Of a stretch of 64,000 nucleotides of DNA, positions 11,610 through 23,891 are shown in pieces (the stretch's first letter is position 1; every line of letters begins with the position of its first letter). The DNA is from Wurfbainia villosa (taxonomy: Eukaryota; Streptophyta; Magnoliopsida; Zingiberales; Zingiberaceae). The notes beneath the pieces are model-generated. The model made no database searches. It was not told the origin of the DNA and saw only the letters and a list, made by a program, of their open reading frames with translations. A program made the position numbers and the translations under genes. The stretch covers positions 43,684,720-43,748,719 of the forward strand of contig CM046000.1 in NCBI GenBank assembly GCA_025175895.1, in the 5' to 3' direction.

Positions 11610-13796
11610 TGTTGGGTTTCCGGCACCATGGCGAGTGTGTGTTCGATCATGTTTCATAAACATGAGCACAGCGGAAGCAATAAAATTAATAAATCTACAT
11701 TTATTACAACACACACATCACACGCATGCATAGTACAATATGTGTAGACATAACTGTAAATTTAAATTTGCAATAAAAGGAAATTTAACTACGTTATACC
11801 TTTCGTATGACGTGTAGCGGGAACGGCATCAACCGGAACGATCCTCGCTAGAATCGTCCCTATCCATATCCACGCCGAGTATCCTCTGGATGACTTCGCT
11901 AAGCCACGAGCTTCGTCTTCGTACGGGTTACTAGCCTCATGTTGAAGATGACGTGATCGAGAGATGATCAAGATCCGAATCCAAATTCGGATCCAAAAAC
12001 GAGTCCTCAAAACTCGCTTCTCCGGAGAGGTATTCGTCAACCGATTGACGAATCCTTCGTCCTCCACCTCAGAGGATTACCGGAGATCAAATCCCCGGTA
12101 AGTTAGCCGCTGTCGGAGCTCTAACCGTCGTCCAAACGACGCTCCGACGAGAGGAGAACAAGCTGTCCAGAAAACTGGACAGCTTTGGTGGAGGAGATAG
12201 GCATCGGCCAACCAAGGGAAGATAAAGCTCACCTTGATGTCAAACCTAAAGGAGATCACCGGAGGGTGCGCGGAGGATCACGGCGAAGCTTGGGCCGGCA
12301 ACAACTTGGGCGGCACAAGAGGTTAGGCAATGGAGGTTGGCGCCAAATCTTAGAGGGATGAGGTGGGCGGCAACTTGAGCTAGGGTTTTTGGATTAGGGC
12401 TTAATTATCCCTTAAGCCCTCTTTTATAGAGAACTAATTCTCTTAATGGTTATTTGATCATAACCATTAGGCCCGTTAACCCGCTCCATTAAGATAAGTT
12501 AAAATAAACCAAACCATGATGGTTTATTTTAAGTTAAAACGAACCGAACCAACTTTTGGTTCATTCGTTTAAAATAAACCAAACCCTTTGGTTTATTCTC
12601 CTCCATTGGATTAGAATCAAACCATTTTGGTTCATCAATTACGTCTTAATAAGACACGGCACATCAACGCTTCCATTGCATGAAGCGATTTCATGCTCGC
12701 TCCATGTTTAGTCCAACCAAACTTTATTTCTCGATGCGAGAATCCCATTCTCAAGCTCGTTTAAATCCTTGATTACGCTCGTTGTGCGTGTGACCAAATA
12801 GGTTCTCGGTTTATGTTGGCCGTCTATAATTAACCATTAATTATAGAGCGATCATGAGTGGCACCTAGTAGTACATCATGATCCCCAATTAAGAAAGATC
12901 AGCATTGATCGAACTATTTACGAAACCCTTGATGGCTCGAATGATTCGTGCCCCATTCCCTTCACTCATCTTATACCCACTTGGTTGGGACATGGTCTAT
13001 AGTGCCGATCCCCACTAAGTGACTCGTCACACCTAGCCTAAGTATCATTTCCTCGTCCTACAGTTCTAGTTCTTGCACATGTATCGAAGAGTACCTTACT
13101 CTAAACATGTAATGCTTTGGCCAAAGACTTTAGTAACAATCCGACGAGAGGCCATGGGTATACATCTCCTACGCAAGGAGTGGTGAATCCTTTATAGGCT
13201 ATTCAAACACCTTGATCACTTGACTTATACCCATCATTCGGGTCCACATCTCCTTAGAGATGTTTGCTTAAGATGTCAAAGCATAAGTCTCCATGATCAA
13301 GATGACTTGAATACCGCAAGTCAAAGGAACATCGCACTTAAGCTACAGTAAGAACTTCATTGACATATCTATATATGCAGAGAACCATATGAAGTCTTAC
13401 GGATGGTCACTCCAATGAACTAGTTACCATAACTAGCATCCACGATTAACTCCGGACATCACTATGTCTCCAGCTAGTGAGAATCAGTTGCTTGGATACA
13501 CCAAGGAGTATACCTCGTGCTAGTCTCGACAGAATTGATGGTGTCCAAATCCATCAATTCATCGACTAGGGATAATTCCGATACATCACAATTACACATG
13601 TAGAGATACTCACTGGTTGTGATCCAATCACAAATTCTCTCATGCTGTGAATCGTATCGTGGACATTCAGTAAATGAGTTTAAGATTCAATCAAATACAT
13701 AAAACATGTATACTCAAATAGTGAATCTTCATTTATCATATAAATGGTTCATACATAAGGCGATTGCCTTAGGACATCTCTCATATATTACTAACA
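11610..13796 (-). repeat. 3' LTR of element A
   Basis: The LTR is 2187 bp, TGTTAG...CCAACA on the minus strand. Upstream of a TATA-like CTCTATAAAAGAGGGC (near 12420-12435) there is a series of AACC/GGTT inverted repeats (12505-12640). Compared with the 5' LTR it has many small deletions between about 12640 and 13600. No gene is present; ORFs here are repeated in the other A-family LTRs. Confidence 0.9.
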
Positions 13797-13839
13797 GACT
13801 CCCACTTGGCCTAATGCCAATCGCTACGGTATCTAATAC

Positions 13840-14127
13840 CATAAGCTCTAACATGACCCTCAAACTTACTTTGAGGTAATGCCTTAGTCAAAGGATCCGC
13901 TAAGTTCCTTTCAGTGGGAATTTTCTCGATTTGTATTTCGTTCCTACTGATGATCTCTCTGATAAGATGATAGCGGCGAAGCACATGTTTGGATCATTGA
14001 TGAGACCACATCAAGTTCAGAGATGAACTTCTTGATCAAACCGCTTCCTTTGCTGCTTCCAAAGCTGCAATGTATTCTGCCTTAGTGGCAAAATCCGCTA
14101 TAGCATCAAGCTTGAAACCTTTCCAAC
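13840..14127 (-). pseudogene. RNase H of element A, internally deleted
   Basis: The translation contains a KAEYIAALEAAKEAV stretch (the conserved Glu of copia RNase H) followed directly by SHQ-SKHVLRRYHLIREI, EIQIEKIPTERNLADPLTK and the C-terminus. The segment with the conserved CDN motif that should lie between these blocks is missing, as judged from the intact homologue in element F (33627-34031). A stop also lies near 14040. RNase H would degrade the RNA template during reverse transcription; this copy cannot. Confidence 0.7.
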
Positions 14128-16269
14128 TTATTGCGCCTCCATTCTAGGTGAATACATACCCAGACTGAGACATGGAATCATCCTTGTCTGTCTAGAGCTA
14201 GCATCCGTATACCCACGTATCACCATGTACCCTTCTCCATATATTAGGAACACATCCTTAGTTCTTCTCAAGTACTTAAGGATCGTCTTAACAGCCACCC
14301 AATAATCCATTCCTAGATCAGACTGGTATCTGCTCGTGACACTCAGAGCATACGATACATCGGGCCTCGTACATAACATAGCATACATGATAGATCCTAT
14401 TGTAGATGCATAGGGAATCTTACTCATGCAAATCCTCTCATCTTCTGTGCGTGGACACATAGACTTCGAAAGGTGTATCCCATGCTTGATGGGTAGGAAA
14501 CCTTTCTTGGATTCCGACATGCTAAACCTCTTTAGCACTCGGTCTATATATGTAGACTGCGAAAGACCAAGCAACCATTTCGATCTATCTCTATAGATCT
14601 TAATCCCGAGAATGTAGGTTGCTTCTCCCAGGTCTTTCATGGAGAATGTCTTGGATAACCAAACCTTAACTGACTGTAAGACTGAAACATCGTTTCCTAT
14701 AAGTAATATGTCATCGACATATAATACTAGGAACACGATTGCACTCCCACTAACCTTCTTGTACACACAAGGTTCGTCTGGATTTTGTGAGAAATCAAAC
14801 TTTTTGATTGTCTCATCAAAACGGATATTCCAGCTCCTGGATGCTTGCTTCAATCCATAAATGGATCGTCGCAATTTGCATACCTTGGTTTTATCAACCG
14901 ATGTGAAACACTCAGGCTATATCATATACACGTCCTCGAGCAGGTTTCCATTAAGGAAAGTTATTTTCACATCCATCTGCCATATCTCATAATCATAATG
15001 AGCCGCTATGGCCAAGAGCATCCGAATGGATTTAAGCATAGCTACAGGCGAATAGGTTTCGTCATAATCAACACCTTGCTTTTGACGATATCCTTTCGCC
15101 ACCAATCTAGCCTTATAGGTAATCACATTACCATCCATGTCGGTTTTCTTCTTGAAAACCCACTTGCACCCTATAGGCTTTATGCCTTCAGGTGGGTCAA
15201 CCAAGTTCCAAACTTGGTTTTCATACTTGGAATCCATTTCCGACTTCATGGTACCAAGCCACTTATCCCTTTCTGAACTTGTCAGCACTTCTTCATAACT
15301 GGTAGGTTCCTCATCATCAATGAGTAACACATTGTTCGATTCACTTACGAGAAATCCATATCTCTCAGGAATATTGTGTGTTCTACCAGATCTACGAAGA
15401 TGTGGTGTTACAATAGGTCCAGTCGATTGCTCATCACTATGAGTTATCGACTGTTGTGCTTCACCAGGTATCTCATCAATGTCTATTTGAGTCTCTCGAG
15501 CCTCCTCAAGCTCGACGACACTCCCACTGTTTTCTTGCAAGAGAAACTCTTTCTCTAGAAACACAGCATGCCTTGAAACAAACACCTTTTGTTCCACATG
15601 ATGATAGAATTGGTAACTCCTTATTTCCTTAGGGTATCCAATAAATAGACATTTATCAAACTTAGCATCCAATTTGTCTGATACTGTCCGCTTCATATAA
15701 GCAGGACAACCCCATATATTCAAGTAAGATATATGAGGTTTCTTACTATTCCATATCTCATATGGAGTAGTTGAGACTACCTTGGTAGGCATTCTGTTTA
15801 ACAAGTAAACAGCTGTCTGAAGTGCATAGCCCCAAAAGGACTTGGGAAGAGTCGCATGATTCATCATTGACCTGACCATGTCCAACAAGGTCCGGTTACG
15901 CCTCTCAGATACACCATTATGTTGTGGTGTATATGGCGGAGTCCATTGAGACAATATGTCATTGTCTCTTAGATAATCAAGAAACTCTTGACTTAAGTAT
16001 TCACTACCTCGATCCGATCGAAGTATTTTAATACTCTTGTCATGTTGTTTCTCTACTTCATTTCTGAATTCTTTGAACCTTTCAAAGGCTTCAGACTTGT
16101 GTTTCATCAAGAACACATACCCAAACCGTGAGTGATCATCGGTGAAGGTAATGAAGTAGCTATAGCCTCCTAAAGCTTGAGTTGACCTAGGTCCACATAC
16201 ATCAGTATGTATTAGACCTAGTAATTCTCCCACTCGTTCACCTTTTCCAGTAAAAGGTAACTTAGTCAT
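14128..16269 (-). pseudogene. pol: Integrase and reverse transcriptase of element A
   Basis: One frame, 16269-14917, holds the integrase core: LIHTDVCGP, FTDDHSRFGY, LRSDRGSEYL and TPQHNGVSERRNRTL, i.e. the D-D-E residues are present. It continues with the copia linker (SFWGYALQTA, WGCPAYMKR) and the start of reverse transcriptase (WVFKKKTDMDG, KARLVAKGY). A stop after LEDVYMI (14917) breaks it. The frame resumes at 14874 with RSIYGLKQASR and the catalytic LYVDDILLIGND (near 14710), followed by LGIKIYRDRSK and RPDVSYALS to 14128. Integrase inserts the cDNA and reverse transcriptase makes it. Apart from the break the domains look well kept. Confidence 0.9.
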
Positions 16270-16920
16270 CTTGCCTTTTAAGCATGATTCGCATGTATCG
16301 TATGAATCCTATTCAAACGATTCCAGAATTCAACATCGGTGTAATTCGGACATGTGTTTCTTGCTTACATGGCCAAGACGACAATACCACATGTAGGAGT
16401 CTAATTGATTATCTTTTTGAGCACGCTTGTTGCTCGCTTCGATATTGAAAATATCACTGGATACGTCCAACGTATAAACATCATTGCTTAAAGTTCCAGT
16501 CCCTTAAAGAACTTCATTCAAAGTTATGTAACAACAATTGTTACTAAAAGTCAAATGGTACCCATTTCTATTTAAACAAGAAATAGAAATGATGTTCTTT
16601 ATCAACGAAGGAACATAAAAGCAATTGTCCAGTTCTAAGACAAGTCCTACAGGGAGTTCCAACAAATACGTTCCGATGGCGAGTGCAGCAACCGTTGCTC
16701 CATTCCCAACACGTAAATTTGACTCTCCCTTGACGAGTCTTCTTCTATTCCTTAGCCCATGTATGTCATTACATATATGTGAGCCACACCCAGTATCAAA
16801 TACCCAAGTGTCTGAGGAAATAGAATGACAATCAATAAAGAAGATTTCTGAAGAAGATGGGCCATCCGATGCCTTATCCTTCTTCACGGACTCAAGATAA
16901 ATATTGCACTTTCTTCGCAA
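16270..16920 (-). pseudogene. Protease and pre-integrase region of element A
   Basis: The frame 16920-16504 carries the aspartic protease active site in TWVFDTGCGSHIC (near 16780), then VGNGATVAALAIG and the LELDNCFYVPSLIKNIISIS block typical of copia. The region 16270-16503 covers the GAG-pre-integrase zinc-binding segment in broken frames. The protease would cleave the Gag-Pol polyprotein. The DTG triad is kept here, unlike in the related element E, where it reads DTR. Confidence 0.8.
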
Positions 16921-17487
16921 ATGGCCCTACTTGCCATAATGATGGCAAGTGCCCTTTAATTGAGTTACGCCTTTTTAGCCTTTTCTTCTTCCCCTTACAT
17001 TGTTCCTTTGACTCCCTCTTAGAACCTTTCAGGAATCAACTAACAACAGTCCCTTGCTCATGCTTCTCGAGAAGGCTACAGTCTTGACATGTTAGCATAC
17101 TAGATGAACCTTCTTGCATCTCAGAGGTGAAGAGGAGCTTGGAGACTTCGAACCTTTCGAATCTCACTTGCTTATCAAACAACTCATAAAGATGAAGGAC
17201 TACGATATGAGCATCCATATGCTCATGCTGCTTTCGTAGCTTGGGTTCCATCGCGGCTAGCATGATGCAACTTGTCAGTTCAGAATCAGTCACATGTTTC
17301 TGATAGACCAACAATTGGTCCGGAGTTGCATCGTCACTAGGATGGGCGGGAAGAGGCGCTTCGAGGACATACACAAGCTTTTCACCTTGAGAACAATTCT
17401 CAAGTTTCTAAGCCAGTCCAAGAAGTTCGGCCCAGTCAATTTATTCGAATCCAAAATGGAATGCAAATTAAAAGACAACATGATCAA
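16880..17487 (-). pseudogene. gag: Gag of element A, frameshifted and deleted
   Basis: The N-terminus reads LDSNKLTGPNFLDWLRNL. A frameshift near 17390 moves into the frame EAPLPAHPSDDATPDQ...FERFEVSKLLFTSEMQEGSS (17374-17100). After EGSS the sequence jumps to a C-terminal scrap. Compared with element E Gag (50378-51112) most of the second half is deleted. The zinc knuckle region near 16930 reads CHHY where CHHC would be expected, followed by a stop and GH. Gag should assemble the particle and bind RNA; this copy cannot. Confidence 0.8.
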
Positions 17488-18749
17488 TTTTAGAAATACA
17501 AAATGAGCATATATGAGAAAGATGATTTTTAAAATGCATCAATATACATTTATAAATCCCATTCATTTTTCGAATTCAAAAACCCTTGAAATCAATTCGG
17601 GAGATCGTAGGTCAATCTCCGAATGGGCTGATATCCAATATAGATAAGAACAACCTTGGAGTGAGTCCAACAAGCCATTCTTAGCTATGATGGTGGGTAT
17701 CAAGTATACCGATTACATATCATGTATATGTAACTATCACAATGTGCTATCAACTAATTGAATGTTTACACATACATTGGGTTGTTAACACATTAACAAG
17801 TATGCATCATATGCATAGCACCCAACTTCACCTCTCTTCACATCGACCTTGGAGTGAGTCCAACAAATCGATGCTCCAAGTTAGAGCCGACCCATTAATC
17901 GCGAAATAGTTTTAATATGGTTAGAGCGCATTCAACCAATTAGCCAGGCTTGGAGTGAGTCCAACAACCCAAACTAACGATTGACCTCTGACTCTTACCA
18001 TATTAGAGTTAAACTATTCCAATGATTTGAACATGTTCAGGTTCGAGCCGGGCTTGGAGTGAGTCCAACAACCCAAACAAGAAACAGAACTCTGGTTCTA
18101 ACCATATTAATGGAAGGTGTAGGCTTTAATATTGAGTTAGGGTTTTATGTCTCATCCTCTTTGCATGAAAATAACTATTATCTACATGGCATGGCATACA
18201 TGGCATACATCTACATGTCACGACATGCATGGCATAATGTTATGCATCTAATGCAATTACATGGCATACAATTATGTCATGTACATAATTTCCTTATTTG
18301 TCATAACTATTTATGGAAATAAAATATGTTTAAGATTTGATTCTCCAAATCAAATCATGATTGAATTAAGAAATAAATTTCCAAATCTAATCACATATTT
18401 TATTTATGAAAATAATTGATTAAGGAAAATCAATTTAGGAAACCAATTTCCTAAATCATCAAAACTACTTATGGAAATAAAATATTTTAAGATTTGATTC
18501 TCCAAATCAAATCATGATTAAATTAGGAAACAAATTTCCAGAATCTAATCAAATATTTTATTTATGGAAAATATCAATTTCCATAAATACTTCCAACTTT
18601 CCAAAAGTGGAAGATTTCCATAAATACATCTAGACTTTCCAAAATTGAAAATTTTCCATAAATACTTCTAAATTTCCAAAATTAGAAAATTTCCAGAAAT
18701 AACATTATGACTATCGCAAAACCATTTTACGATTATGTTGAAACATAAC
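17488..18749 (-). other. Leader of element A with spaced repeats
   Basis: This is a 1.26 kb non-coding stretch between primer site and gag. Four copies of cttggagtgagtccaacaa (plus-strand reading) lie at 17655-17673, 17848-17866, 17949-17967 and 18053-18071, identical in all 19 bases. The same positions are kept in element E. From 18300 to 18720 it is AT-rich with two long direct repeats beginning near 18308 and 18471. No ORF is supported. Confidence 0.8.
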
Positions 18750-18767
18750 CTGGGCTCTGATACCGCT
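18750..18767 (-). promoter_or_regulatory. Primer binding site of element A
   Basis: On the minus strand the bases after the LTR read AGCGGTATCAGAGCCC, which matches the initiator tRNA-Met complement GGTATCAGAGC. It sets the minus orientation and the LTR edge. Confidence 0.85.
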
Positions 18768-20981
18768 TGTTGGGTTTCCGGCACCGCAGTGAGTCTGTGT
18801 TCGATCATGTTTCGTAAACATGAGCACAGCGGAAGCAATAAAATTAATAAATCTACATTTATTACAACACACACATCACATGCATGCATAGTACAACATG
18901 TGTAGACATAACCATAAATTTAAATTTGCAATAAAAGGAAATTTAACTACGTTATACCTTTCGTATGACGTGTAGCGGGAACGGCATCAACCGGAACGAT
19001 CCTCGCTAGAATCGTCTCTATCCGTATCCACGCCGAGTATCCTCTGGATGACTTCGCTAAGCCATGAGCTTCGTCTTCGTACGGGTTACTAGCCTCGTGT
19101 TGAAGACGACGTGATCGAGAGATGATCACGATCCGAATCCAAATTCGGATCCAAAAACGAGTCCTCAAAACTCGCTTCTCCGGAGAGGTATTCATCAACC
19201 GATTGACGAATCCTTCATCCTCCACCTCAGAGGATTACCGGAGATCGAATCCCCGGAAAGTTATCCGCTGTCGGAGCTCTAACCGTCGTCCAAACGACGC
19301 TCCGACGAGAGGAGAACAAGCTGTCCAGAAAACTGGACAGCTTTGGTGGAGGAGATATATAGGCGCCGGCCAACCAAGGGAAGATAAAGCTCACCTTGAT
19401 GCCAAACCTAAAGGAGATCACCGGAGGGTCGCCGGAGGATCACCGGCCAAAGCTTGGACGCCGGCAACAACTTGGACGGCGGCACAAGAGGTTGGGCGGC
19501 AATGGAGGTTGGCGCCAACTCTTAGAGGGGATGAGGTGGGCGGCAACTTGAGCTAGGGTTTTTGGATTAGGGCTTAATTATCCCTTAAGCCCTCTTTTAT
19601 AGAGAACTAATTCTCTTAATGGTTATTGGATCATAACCATTAGTCCCGTTAACCCGCTCCATTAAGATAAGTTAAAATAAACTAAACCATGATGGTTTAT
19701 TTTAAGTTAAAACGAACCGAACCAACTTTTGGTTCATTCGTTTAAAATAAACCAAACCCTTTGGTTTATTCTCCTCCATTGGATTAGAACCAAACCATTT
19801 TGGTTCATCCATTATGTCTTCATAAGACTCGGCCCATCCACGCTTTCATTGCGACTGAAACGATATCATGCTCGCTCTATGTTTGGTCCAACCAAACTTT
19901 ATTTCTCTCGGTCTGAGAATCCCATTCTCAAGCTCGTTTTAAATCCTTCGGATTACGCTCGTTGTGCGTGTGACCAAATAGGTTCTCGGTTTATGTTGTC
20001 CGTCTATAATTAACCATTAATTATAGAACGATCATGAGTGGCACCTAGTAGTGCATCATGATCCCCAATTAACCGAAAAGATCAACGGTTGATCCAAAAC
20101 TATTTCTGAAACCCTTCAGCAGCTCGAATGATTCGTGCCCCATTCCCTTCACTCATCTTATACCCACTTGGTTCAGGACATGGTCTATAGTGTCAGTCCC
20201 CACTAGGCTGACTATGTCACACCTAGCCCAAGTATCATTTCCTCGTCCTACGGATTCTAGTTATTGCACATGTATCGAAGAGTACTTTACTCTAAACATG
20301 TAATTTGGCCAAAGACTTTAGTAACAATCCGACGAGAGGCCATGGGTATACATCTCCTCGCAAGGAGTGGTGTATCCTTTATAGGCTATTCAAACACCTT
20401 CGATCACTTCGACTTATACCCAATCATCCCGGGTCCACATCTCCTTAGAGATGCTTGCTTAAGATGTCAAAGCATAAGTCTCCATGATCAAGATGACTTG
20501 AATACTGCAAGTCAAAGGAACATCGACCTTAAGCTACAGAAAGAACTTCATTGACTTATCTATATATGCAGAGAACCATATGAAGTCTTACGGCTGGTCA
20601 CTCCAATGAATTAGTTACCATAACTAGCATCCACAATCAACTCCGGATATCACAATGTCTCCAGCTAGTGAGAATCATTTGCTTGGATACACCAAGTATA
20701 CCGTGCTAGTCTCGGCGAATTGATGGTGTCCAAATCCATCAATTCATCGACTAGGGATAATTCCGATACATCACAATTACACATGTAGAGATACTCACTA
20801 GTTGTGATCCAATCACAAATTCTCTCATGCTGTGAATCGTATCGTGGACATTCAGTAAATGAGTTTAAGATCCAATCAAATACGTAAAACATGTATACTC
20901 AAATAGTGAATCTTCATTTATTATATAAATGGTTCATACATAAGGCGATTGCCTTAGGACATCTCTCATATATTACTAACA
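18768..20981 (-). repeat. 5' LTR of element A
   Basis: The LTR is 2214 bp. It has the same hairpin series (19680-19810) and TATA-like CTCTATAAAAGAGGGC (near 19590-19605, minus strand) as the 3' LTR. About nine substitutions separate the first 155 bases of the two LTRs, so the insertion is not recent. Confidence 0.9.
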
Positions 20982-20986
20982 TAATG

Positions 20987-21001
20987 ATTGTAAGGTACAG
21001 A
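20987..21001 (+). mobile_element. 15 bp CACTA remnant between elements A and C
   Basis: Only attgtaaggtacaga separates the taatg duplication of A from the first base of C. It is the piece of the CACTA gene left between two independent insertion points. Its last five bases (acaga) are one side of the imperfect duplication of C (ataga at 26123-26127). Confidence 0.75.
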
Positions 21002-22114
21002 TGTTGGTGCAGGGGCACTAGATAATCAAACCTAGGTTTTGATTATGTCAAAGGCTCAAAATTAAGGTCTTATCGTTATCTCACATGATCTCTTAAGTGT
21101 GAAGAAATGATTAAGTTGAGCTAGAGGTTGACGACACTCGGAGAATCTTTAGTCGAGAAACCGCGATGGTCGGGCGACACCGGGAGAACTTCGGAGTGAG
21201 TCGAAGAACCTGGGTGGAAGACCAGAAGCTAAGCGACAATTCACAAAGGACCAAAGGTAAGCTCGCGTGTTAGTAAAGGTGAGATAGAGTCCTCCATACG
21301 AGGACATCTTTAGACGGTGATCCGACTAAGACTTATAGTCGAAGGTCTAGGTCGAGATCGGACGGTAAGTGGTAGTCAATTTTACCTTACTCATATGTTT
21401 CAGACTAACTCTTTGTTGCAGTAGAGTAAACAAGCTAGAAGTTGACTGCTGGCTATTGGCAATCAACTGTTGGTGGCATCAGTCGACTGATTAGGGCAAT
21501 CAGTCCACTGCTATTCAAACTGTCCAGCTCGATGAAGGTCAAGATAAGAACCACTTATCTTGGGGTGAGGTGTCCATTTGGATCAAAACTAAAGCTCAAC
21601 GTTCAGGGGGTTGGAGGGCTATAAAATAAGGGGGGTTTCACCCGTTTAGGTCATCTCAAGTGCTTACAAAGTGATCCCACAATGCCGAAGGTCTATGACA
21701 ATGCTACGACACCGATAGGTCGTTGACACGCCCTCAACTTCAAAGTTCAATCGTCGTCGATATAGCTTACACTTTCCATTTCAATTATTACAATTGTATT
21801 CAGGTTTTCAATCGTCGTGCTTTTGTTGTAAAGAGGAGAGGCAGGATTGTCCCTCTTCCTCATTCTTTGATTTGTTGTAACCGTTATTTCCTACCTCCAA
21901 CGAGGAGGAGATTGTTAATGTTTTTCCCTCCGTACGTGGTCAAGGATAGCGGGGCCTTGGAGTAGCAACCGTTAGGTTGTGAACCAAGTATAAAACATCT
22001 TGTTTCTTTCTCTTTTCCGCTGCATTACTCTTAGTTTTAATCGAATGAACGAAAAGACGAAAAGATTTCTAGCTCGCTATTCACCCCCCTCTAGCACGCT
22101 CTTTTGATCCTACA
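21002..22114 (+). repeat. 5' LTR of element C
   Basis: The LTR is 1113 bp, TGTTGGTGCA...CCTACA. It contains an exact CAGTCGACTG (21480-21489) with several variants between 21440 and 21510, and a TATA-like GCTATAAAATAAGG near 21620. The run of C before tctagcacgct and the terminal ATCCTACA match the other copies. Confidence 0.9.
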
Positions 22115-22128
22115 ATTGGTATCAGAGC
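22115..22128 (+). promoter_or_regulatory. Primer binding site of element C
   Basis: ATTGGTATCAGAGC follows the LTR directly; TGGTATCAGAGC is the full initiator tRNA-Met complement. Confidence 0.9.
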
Positions 22129-22317
22129 GAGGGCGCTACGATTTGGTGCAACCACCAATCTAGCTTCATTTTTTATTTTCTTTTCATATTTTAATTCTTT
22201 TTCCATATTGTTTTTAAATTCGTAAGTTTTAATTTCTCCCGCACTACTAATCTAAGATGAAAGTCTTGGTAATTTGCTTTTTTGTCGTCTTTGTTTTTTG
22301 TGCAAGGTTGTTTTTAA

Positions 22318-23891
22318 ATGGGCCACATTGAGGAGTACAACACCACCCGACCTCCATTCTTTAACGTAGATGATTTCCATTATTGGAAAGGTCGAATGGA
22401 GTATTTTCTAAAAACACAAGTTGAAACTTGGATAATTATCCAAACCGGCTTTGCTCTACCCACCAATGATCAAGACGAGCCCCTGGGCTTTGACAAATGG
22501 ACCAACGCAACTAAAAGACAAATCGAAGCTAATGCAAAAGTGACTCGAATGTTGCAGTGTGGCTTGCCAAGGAAGAGCTCAACCACATCAGACCCTTCAT
22601 CAGCGCAAAGGACCTTTGGAACAAATTAATCGAGCTACACGAAGGGACGCCCGATGCTAAGGTATGTAAAAAAAGCCTTGTTTTTAAATAAATTGTACAA
22701 TTTAAAGATGCAGGATCACGAGACTGCTACCCAACTACATGCACGGATCAAGGACATCTTCAACGGTCTCCACTCGATCGGGCAAGCCGTCGACAATCGA
22801 GACTTAATAAAGTACGCACTCAATGCCTTTCCTAGGACCACCTTGTGGGCATCCATGGTTGATGCCTACAAGGTTTCTAGAGATCTATCTAAAATTAGGT
22901 TAGATGAGCTCTTTTTGGAATTTGAACTTCACGAACAAACTAATGCAGTCCGGGATGAGAGAGGTTTTGCCTTACTTGCAGGTCACAAAAGAAAGGAGAA
23001 GAGTAAACCACTTCCCGAGGAAGAAGGATTCGAATCCGAAGGCGAACCCGAGTCTGAATCGGAAGAGGAGGCCGAGATAGTAAACATGATGCGGAGGACA
23101 ATCCAAAAAGAAAGGAAATAGTCATAAAACAAGAAAAAGGGGCACTTCAAATCAAAAATGAAACCAAAGCAAAAGGTATCAAAAAAGGCCTTTCAAGTAA
23201 CTTGGGATGACGAAGAAGAAGGCGTCGGTATGACATTCATGGCAAGACCGGTAGAGTCCGAGTCAGAGTCTGAAGCTGAATACGAATCCAACTCCGACTC
23301 CGACTCCGAGGATGACTTCGAGAAGAGACTCAAAGCCGGGTCAAAAGAAAAAAAAATAAGGTAAGTCGTTCATTAATTGGCAATCTTTACCATGCAATTA
23401 AAATATTAAGTAGGAAACTAACTAAGTCCGAGTGTAGAGTTGAGTCATTGCTTGAGGAGGTAGAAACCCTCAAGCAAGAGGCCACTCTAACCTCTTCGAC
23501 TAGTCAAGCTCAAGAGGGGAACTCAACTCAAGTCAGACAACTTGAGGAAGAGAATTCTCTCTTGAAAGGATAAGTCCAAGAGCTCGAGGCTAGGTTGGAC
23601 AAGTTCTCGTTGGGGTCCAAGAATCGTAACCGACTTCTTGGAACTCAGAGAGTTGTGTGCAACAGAGCCGGACTCGGGTTTAGTTCAAAGACTACGAATA
23701 GATATTACATGTCTATCGTAAATTGTAGTCATCAACGAGTCCAAGCATGGGTCCCTAAGATTTTGTTAAACTCACATATAAGGACCAATAAGTATTGGAT
23801 TCCCCAGGATCAAGTCCACTTTCTTAATAGACCATATTGGTTCAATAGTCCAAGGGGAGCCAGTACTAAAATAGTATACCCGCTATCTTAA
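22318..23891 (+). pseudogene. gag: SIRE-type Gag of element C, frameshifted
   Basis: The start MGHIEEYNTTRPPFFNVDDF at 22318 is likely the true one: it lies 190 bases after the primer site and matches the family N-terminus. The frame runs through YWKGRMEYFLKTQVETW to about 22590, shifts, and resumes in 22654-23121 with LNKLYNLKMQDHETATQLH, NAFPRTTLWASMVDAY and LSKIRLDELFLEFELHEQ. A second piece, 23158-23364, has an acidic serine/glutamate tail. A coiled-coil-like stretch (23440-23600) and LGSKNRNRLLGTQR with NRAGLGF follow. No C-X2-C-X4-H-X4-C knuckle is seen between 23121 and 23200, where element I has one. Pol is missing after 23891. Confidence 0.8.

Larger units (their letters stand above)
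11610..20981 (-). mobile_element. Element A: Ty1-copia retrotransposon, structurally complete
   Basis: On the minus strand: 5' LTR 18768-20981, primer site, leader, gag, protease, integrase, reverse transcriptase, RNase H, polypurine tract CCAAGTGGGAGTC, and 3' LTR 11610-13796. It is flanked by a perfect 5 bp duplication, taatg (11605-11609 and 20982-20986). The order protease-integrase-reverse transcriptase is copia. The LTR length and Gag type (KLTGPNFLDWLRN) suggest the Angela/Tork group; this is an inference. The two LTRs differ by several percent, and gag, reverse transcriptase and RNase H are all broken, so it is an old, non-autonomous copy. It sits inside the CACTA second gene. Confidence 0.9.

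Noticed and set aside
11789..12259. ORFs shared at 11789-12259, 18947-19421 and 28722-28928
   Set aside because: They lie in the LTRs of A and B and recur only because the LTR does.
17655..18071. CRISPR-like array, because of four identical 19-base units
   Set aside because: Spacing is irregular (193, 101, 104), the units lie in a retrotransposon leader and the genome is a plant.
22115..22128. tRNA-like sequence
   Set aside because: Only the short complement of initiator tRNA-Met at the primer sites (here, 1456, 18750, 39152, 46004, 53336); no cloverleaf was found.
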